Of a DNA stretch of 6,235 bases, positions 4,559 to 6,235 are shown one piece after another. The notes beneath the pieces were generated by a model, which did no database searches, was not told where the DNA came from, and was given only the letters and a program-made list of their open reading frames with translations. Position 1 is the first letter of the stretch; every line of letters starts with the position of its first letter. This stretch comes from DAOMOD01 sp964526035 (GTDB taxonomy: Bacteria > Pseudomonadota > Gammaproteobacteria > Xanthomonadales > BPKI01): NCBI GenBank assembly GCA_964526035.1, contig CAZGKE010000184.1, forward strand, positions 1 through 6,235, read 5' to 3'. A program made the position numbers and the translations under genes.

Positions 4559-4891
4559 ATGCTGATAACCTGCGCATCGTGTCGCCGGCGCATCTCCAAC
4601 AAGCATCCGGCTTGCCCCCACTGCAACTTCGACTTCCGGGGAAGCGGCGAGGGTCTGCCGCTGGAGCGCGCGCGCGGCAAGGTGAAGCGCGACTTCGACG
4701 GCCTGCTGCGCAGCCAGGGCTACCTCGCCATGCTCACTGCCATCGGCGGCGGCGCCTGGTACTACTGGCAGACCGGCAGCCTTGCCCTGAGTTTTCGCGA
4801 TCCGCCGATGAGCCTGTACGTCTTCGGCGCCGGCATCGTCTGGTACCTGGTCGTGCGCGTCTGGGGACTGGCGAGAACCTTCCACGGCTAA
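4559..4891 (+). CDS. Small membrane protein with N-terminal zinc ribbon, function unknown
   Basis: I do not recognise a named family for this 110-residue protein. The N terminus carries two CxxC knuckles, C5-x2-C8 and C19-x2-C22 (CPHC), spaced as in a small zinc ribbon. A charged linker follows (about residues 30-50, LERARGKVKRDFDG), then two hydrophobic helices at about 54-71 and 84-103 joined by a short loop. The likely topology is an inner-membrane hairpin with the zinc ribbon in the cytoplasm. The start codon lies 9 bases after the kinase stop, so it is probably the third gene of the colR-colS operon. It may act with the kinase or be a target of the same signal. A metal link is tempting because ColRS systems respond to zinc and iron, but that is speculation. 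Confidence 0.75.
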   Translation: MLITCASCRRRISNKHPACPHCNFDFRGSGEGLPLERARGKVKRDFDGLLRSQGYLAMLTAIGGGAWYYWQTGSLALSFRDPPMSLYVFGAGIVWYLVVRVWGLARTFHG

Positions 4892-4903
4892 CCGCGGCCG
4901 CAG

Positions 4904-5020
4904 CGCCCATCGCGGCTCTCGCCGCTCCTACCCCGGTTGCGATGCTCATGCAGGCGGGGCGAAAGCCGCGATCAGGGTTTCAATCGGCCCGCCCATCGCG
5001 GCTCTCGCCGCTCCCGACCC
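4904..5020. repeat. Cluster of three alternating REP-like units (BIME-like)
   Basis: Two minus-oriented units share 25 identical bases (4904-4928 and 4990-5014). Read on the minus strand they give GGAGCGGCGAGAGCCGCGAT, a GC-rich palindrome. The first is preceded by GTAG (complement at 4928-4931), the head tetranucleotide of GTAG-type REP elements known from Stenotrophomonas and relatives; the second has diverged there. Between them, 4953-4972 is a plus-oriented, more diverged unit (17 of 20 matches). The order minus, plus, minus is that of a BIME. Such elements are mobilised by RAYT proteins of the TnpA-REP family, none of which is encoded here. The cluster sits just after the stop of the regulator operon and may stabilise or end its transcript. 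Its first unit also faces leftward transcription. Confidence 0.8.
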
Positions 5021-5105
5021 GGTGGCATTGTTCCTGGCGGGCGCTGCCAAACGCACCCCCACACCTCACCACCATTCAGCCGCATGCCGCTAACATGTCG
5101 CCCCC

Positions 5106-6235
5106 ATGAGATCGACCATTTTCCTCACCCTGCTTCTGCTTGCCGCCTTCCCGGCGGCCGCCGCCGAATTCGCCATCGACTACCGGGTGCGATTCCTCCC
5201 CGCCGAGGAATCCGCCGAAGTTGTCATGCAGGTGACGCCCGGCGAGAAGGCGCGCGCCAGCGCGTTCGACATGGCCATGCCGCAGTCGCGCTACACCCTG
5301 ATCTCCGCCGATGGGGAAACAGAGCGCACCGGCCGCCGCTTGAACTGGTCGGTGCCACGCGAGGGCGGCAGCCTCACCTACCGCTACCGCATCCCGCGCA
5401 AGCGCGGCAGCGCGTTTGACGCGCGCATCGACGAACGCTTCGCCCTGCTTCGCGGCGACCAGCTTTTTCCGGCCGGCCGCATGCGCGCCACCCGCGGCGC
5501 GCAGTCGCGCACCACGGTGCGGTTCGACTTGCCCGACGGTTGGAGCGTCGAGACCCCCTACCGCCTCATGGAGGATGGCCACTACCTGGTCGAATGGCCC
5601 GATCGCCGCTTCGCCCGACCGGTCGGCTGGCTGCTCGCCGGCGAGCTGGGTTCGCGTCGCGATGCGTTCGAAGGCACCCAGTTCGTGGTCGCCGCCCCGC
5701 GCGGACAGTCGATGCGCCGTCAGGACATCCTCGCGCTGATCCACTGGACGCACTACGAAATGCGACTCGCCTTCGGCGAACTGCCGGACAAGGTGCTGAT
5801 CGTCGGTGCCGGGGACCCGTCCTGGCGCGGCGGCCTGTCGGGTCCGCGCTCGCTCTACATCCACGCCGACCGCCCGCTCATCATGGAGGACGGCACCAGC
5901 ACCCTGCTCCACGAGCTGGTCCACTCGCTCACCCGTATCCGCGGCACCGAGGAGCACAACTGGATCGCCGAGGGCATCGCCGAGTTCTACGCGGTGGAAC
6001 TCATGCACCGCGCCGGCGTCACCACCGACAAGCGCCACCAGCGCACGCTGCGCTACCTGCGCCAGCGCAGTCGAAACGTCGACAGCCTGATCGCGCGCAA
6101 CTGCTCCGGCCCCTGCGTCGCCGCCGCAGCCGTGCTGTTCAAGGACATCGACACCGCGATCCGCAAGGCCACCGAAGACGAGAAGAACCTCGATCACGTG
6201 GTGCGCGCCTTGATGGGTGAGGGAAGGGTGTCGCC
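5106..6235 (+). CDS. Secreted gluzincin-type metallopeptidase-like protein (runs off right edge)
   Basis: The frame is open for 376 codons and has no stop before the window ends. Residues 1-20 form a Sec signal peptide: a basic start, a hydrophobic core (IFLTLLLLAAF) and an AxA site with likely cleavage after A20, so the protein is exported. An all-beta N-terminal region of about 200 residues comes before the catalytic part. The zinc motif HELVH lies at residues 269-273, followed by NWIAEGIAEFYA with E289 as the likely third ligand, a pattern seen in M1/M61-like aminopeptidases. The His-to-Glu gap here is 15 residues; M1 enzymes have 18. Two cysteines in RNCSGPC could form a disulfide. It is a single gene after the REP cluster, with no clear Shine-Dalgarno or promoter. 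Substrate is unknown, and the family assignment beyond HExxH gluzincin is tentative. Confidence 0.75.
   Translation, partial: MRSTIFLTLLLLAAFPAAAAEFAIDYRVRFLPAEESAEVVMQVTPGEKARASAFDMAMPQSRYTLISADGETERTGRRLNWSVPREGGSLTYRYRIPRKRGSAFDARIDERFALLRGDQLFPAGRMRATRGAQSRTTVRFDLPDGWSVETPYRLMEDGHYLVEWPDRRFARPVGWLLAGELGSRRDAFEGTQFVVAAPRGQSMRRQDILALIHWTHYEMRLAFGELPDKVLIVGAGDPSWRGGLSGPRSLYIHADRPLIMEDGTSTLLHELVHSLTRIRGTEEHNWIAEGIAEFYAVELMHRAGVTTDKRHQRTLRYLRQRSRNVDSLIARNCSGPCVAAAAVLFKDIDTAIRKATEDEKNLDHVVRALMGEGRVS

Noticed and set aside
3101..4885. A 594-codon minus-strand open frame opposite the regulator, kinase and zinc-ribbon genes.
   Set aside because: It is an antisense shadow. The plus-strand frames contain all kinase and receiver motifs in order, while the minus frame has low-complexity Ala/Val/Gly/His composition and no domain.
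5076..6197. A 373-codon minus-strand open frame opposite the metallopeptidase-like gene.
   Set aside because: The plus frame has a signal peptide, HELVH and WIAEG motifs. The minus frame is Ala/Gly/Val/Asp-rich with no recognisable features and starts inside the gene.

Overview
The window is GC-rich chromosomal DNA, probably from a gammaproteobacterium of the Xanthomonadales (Lysobacterales) type. The reasons are a thiS-thiG pair, an S6-modifying rimB-rimK pair, a ColR/ColS-like two-component pair, and short intergenic repeats that resemble the GTAG-type REP elements of that group. The assignment is by recognition; no search was run.

Left part (1-561, minus strand). The start of thiG runs off the left edge. 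It is preceded by a complete thiS, encoding the thiamine-thiazole sulfur carrier. The two genes are normally adjacent, but here a 182-base spacer holds an imperfect inverted repeat built of 9-base CGCAGAGNN units.

Middle left (562-909). A 268-base element with 32-base terminal inverted repeats (31 of 32 match) and nested internal palindromes has no credible gene and looks like a MITE. It ends 6 bases before a tRNA-Gly(CCC) gene, so the tRNA promoter must lie inside or beyond the element. A plausible sigma70 promoter is visible inside it.

Centre (940-2312, plus strand). rimB (retropepsin-like protease of the RimK-associated family) and rimK (ATP-grasp ligase that adds glutamate to ribosomal protein S6) overlap by the four bases ATGA. 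They form a modification/demodification pair directly behind the tRNA.

Regulatory leader (2313-2592). Four 11-base steps carry three TTTAA motifs, the arrangement bound by OmpR/PhoP/PmrA-type regulators. A -10-like hexamer follows at 13 bases. About 80 bases further on is a very strong intrinsic terminator, only 44 bases before the response-regulator start. This could be a small RNA with its own terminator, or an attenuated leader of the regulator operon.

Right part (2593-4891). A ColR-like response regulator, a ColS-like histidine kinase (23-base overlap) and a small two-helix membrane protein with a zinc ribbon form a tight operon.

Far right (4892-6235). A cluster of three alternating REP-like units separates this operon from a secreted HExxH zinc metallopeptidase-like protein that runs off the right edge.

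No CRISPR array, transposase, phage gene or clearly new multi-gene system is visible. The best candidates for something undescribed are the RNA/attenuator ahead of the regulator operon and the MITE abutting the tRNA gene.
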